Source: Deltaproteobacteria bacterium (lineage in GTDB: Bacteria; Myxococcota_A; UBA9160; JAFDET01). Taken from it: DNA of 6,455 bases. The DNA lies in NCBI GenBank assembly GCA_019310195.1, contig JAFDET010000181.1, positions 1 through 6,455 on the forward strand. The letters run 5' to 3'. Every line of letters begins with the position of its first letter. Position 1 is the stretch's first letter. Below the pieces are notes generated by a model. That model saw nothing but the letters and a program-made list of their open reading frames with translations. It was not told the origin of the DNA and ran no database searches. Made by a program: the position numbers and the translations under genes. Below, piece by piece: positions 6,192 to 6,455 of the stretch.

Positions 6192-6202
6192 TGGTCGGAG
6201 GT
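6192..6202. promoter_or_regulatory. Second, degenerate FadR-type half-site
   Basis: TGGTCGGAGGT has a perfect left half (TGGTC plus GA after the centre) and a poor right half. Its centre is 14 bp from that of the full operator at 6206-6216, and GGTCGGA is repeated directly in both (6193-6199 and 6207-6213). It could be a weaker second binding site. Confidence 0.35.
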
Positions 6203-6205
6203 ACG

Positions 6206-6216
6206 AGGTCGGACCT
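6206..6216. promoter_or_regulatory. Predicted FadR-type operator AGGTCGGACCT
   Basis: AGGTCGGACCT is a perfect inverted repeat around a central G. Its core GGTCNGACC is identical to the core of the known E. coli FadR consensus TGGTCNGACCA; only the outermost bases differ. It covers the predicted start of transcription for the regulator gene, the expected place for autorepression. The regulator keeps all four base- or backbone-reading FadR residues. Confidence 0.65.
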
Positions 6217-6218
6217 TT

Positions 6219-6240
6219 ATCTTTACAGGAATGGAAAGAT
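6219..6240. repeat. 22-bp imperfect palindrome over the -10 and spacer
   Basis: ATCTTT (6219-6224) and AAAGAT (6235-6240) are perfect inverted arms, and inner CA/TG (6226-6227, 6232-6233) also pair: 16 of 22 positions are symmetric. It overlaps the -10 and spacer of the proposed minus-strand promoter. Its sequence is unlike the GGTCNGACC site, so it may belong to another regulator. Confidence 0.45.
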
Positions 6241-6247
6241 CTGGCAA
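6220..6247 (-). promoter_or_regulatory. Candidate promoter of the regulator-glpD operon
   Basis: Minus-strand TTGCCA (6247-6242) matches TTGACA at five of six places and is 16 bp from TAAAGA (6225-6220), a weaker -10. Transcription would start near 6213, about 43 nt before the regulator ATG. It sits in the only AT-rich island of the right-hand region. Confidence 0.5.
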
Positions 6248-6332
6248 GTGTCCCCAAGCGCTCGTAATTCAATGGGAAAACAATGCGAACGCGTTTGCTG
6301 CGTCTAGGGCCGATCGCGGCCCGCCGCCACGC

Positions 6333-6338
6333 TACGCT
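6333..6338 (+). promoter_or_regulatory. TACGCT element 7 nt before the right-edge gene start
   Basis: TACGCT followed by 7 nt and GTG (6346), the same arrangement as before the lipid-kinase ATG, suggests a TAnnnT-type -10 with a leaderless transcript. I see no good -35 at 16-19 bp. Confidence 0.35.
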
Positions 6339-6345
6339 CGCCGGC

Positions 6346-6455
6346 GTGGACAAGGAGACCCGCCAGAGCCTGATCATCCTGGGCGTGACCGGCGCCTTCT
6401 TCGCTTTCGCCTGGCTGGCCCGCGACGCCCTGGGCATCGAGTGGAGCGCCGAGTC
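6346..6455 (+). CDS. N-terminus of a probable membrane protein (cut by window edge)
   Basis: From GTG at 6346 the open frame reads (M)DKETRQSLIILGVTGAFF and continues with AFAWLARDALGIEW to the right edge, 36 full codons. A short charged start followed by about 18 hydrophobic residues (9-26) suggests a first transmembrane helix or an uncleaved signal anchor. An in-frame ATG at 6283 would add 21 Arg-rich residues with only a weak GGGA upstream; I prefer the GTG because the hydrophobic segment then lies near the N-terminus and TACGCT precedes it by 7 nt. The gene is divergent from the regulator across 175 bp that contain the predicted operators, so it could share their control. The fragment is too short to name a family; DedA/TVP38-like proteins begin similarly, but this is only a guess. 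Confidence 0.55.
   Translation, partial: MDKETRQSLIILGVTGAFFAFAWLARDALGIEWSAE

Noticed and set aside
6171..6437. N-terminal extension of the regulator to 6437
   Set aside because: It crosses the AT-rich promoter and operator region and shows no domain; the winged helix starts normally from ATG 6170 with a Shine-Dalgarno.

Overview
The window is a very GC-rich, gene-dense piece of bacterial chromosome. A Gram-negative host is likely, because one enzyme has a cleavable signal peptide and belongs to families known from the periplasm. The base composition and the recurring TACGCT element just upstream of start codons remind me of Myxococcota/deltaproteobacteria-like lineages, but that placement is low confidence. 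I see no mobile elements, CRISPR arrays, tRNA or rRNA genes.

Left part: a cold-shock-domain protein gene runs leftward off the edge (449 to <1, minus). It has an unusual N-terminal extension and a well-formed promoter. A GC-rich hairpin followed by TTTT lies at the very start of its leader. Divergent from it, with a 94-bp gap, is a 415-codon plus-strand gene (544-1791). This encodes an exported fusion of cyclohexadienyl dehydratase (PheC) and an AroQ-gamma chorismate mutase, so both steps from chorismate to phenylpyruvate via prephenate would sit on one secreted polypeptide.

Centre and right: a minus-strand gene set reads from right to left. It starts with a FadR-like GntR regulator (5409-6170), whose stop overlaps the start of glpD (3727-5412) as ATGA. 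After 33 bp comes a diacylglycerol-kinase-family lipid kinase (2761-3693), and then, 5 bp on, a Qng1/DUF2419 queuosine-salvage nucleosidase with a probable TTG start (1796-2755). The qng1 stop faces the pheC-aroQ stop with only 4 bp between them and no intrinsic terminator. Upstream of the regulator lie a sigma-70-like promoter, a perfect 11-bp inverted repeat AGGTCGGACCT with the FadR operator core GGTCNGACC at the predicted transcription start, a partial second copy 14 bp away, and a separate 22-bp palindrome over the -10 region and spacer. All four DNA-contacting residues of E. coli FadR are kept in the regulator, so autoregulation of the regulator-glpD unit is a concrete prediction. Far right: the first 36 codons of a probable membrane protein run off the edge on the plus strand.

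Functional reading: glpD oxidises glycerol-3-phosphate from lipid or glycerol breakdown, the lipid kinase phosphorylates a lipid (probably diacylglycerol), and the FadR-like protein probably senses a lipid-derived ligand. Together they look like a small lipid/glycerolipid module. Qng1 appears to be a hitch-hiker in the transcription unit. The lipid kinase may also have its own leaderless promoter.
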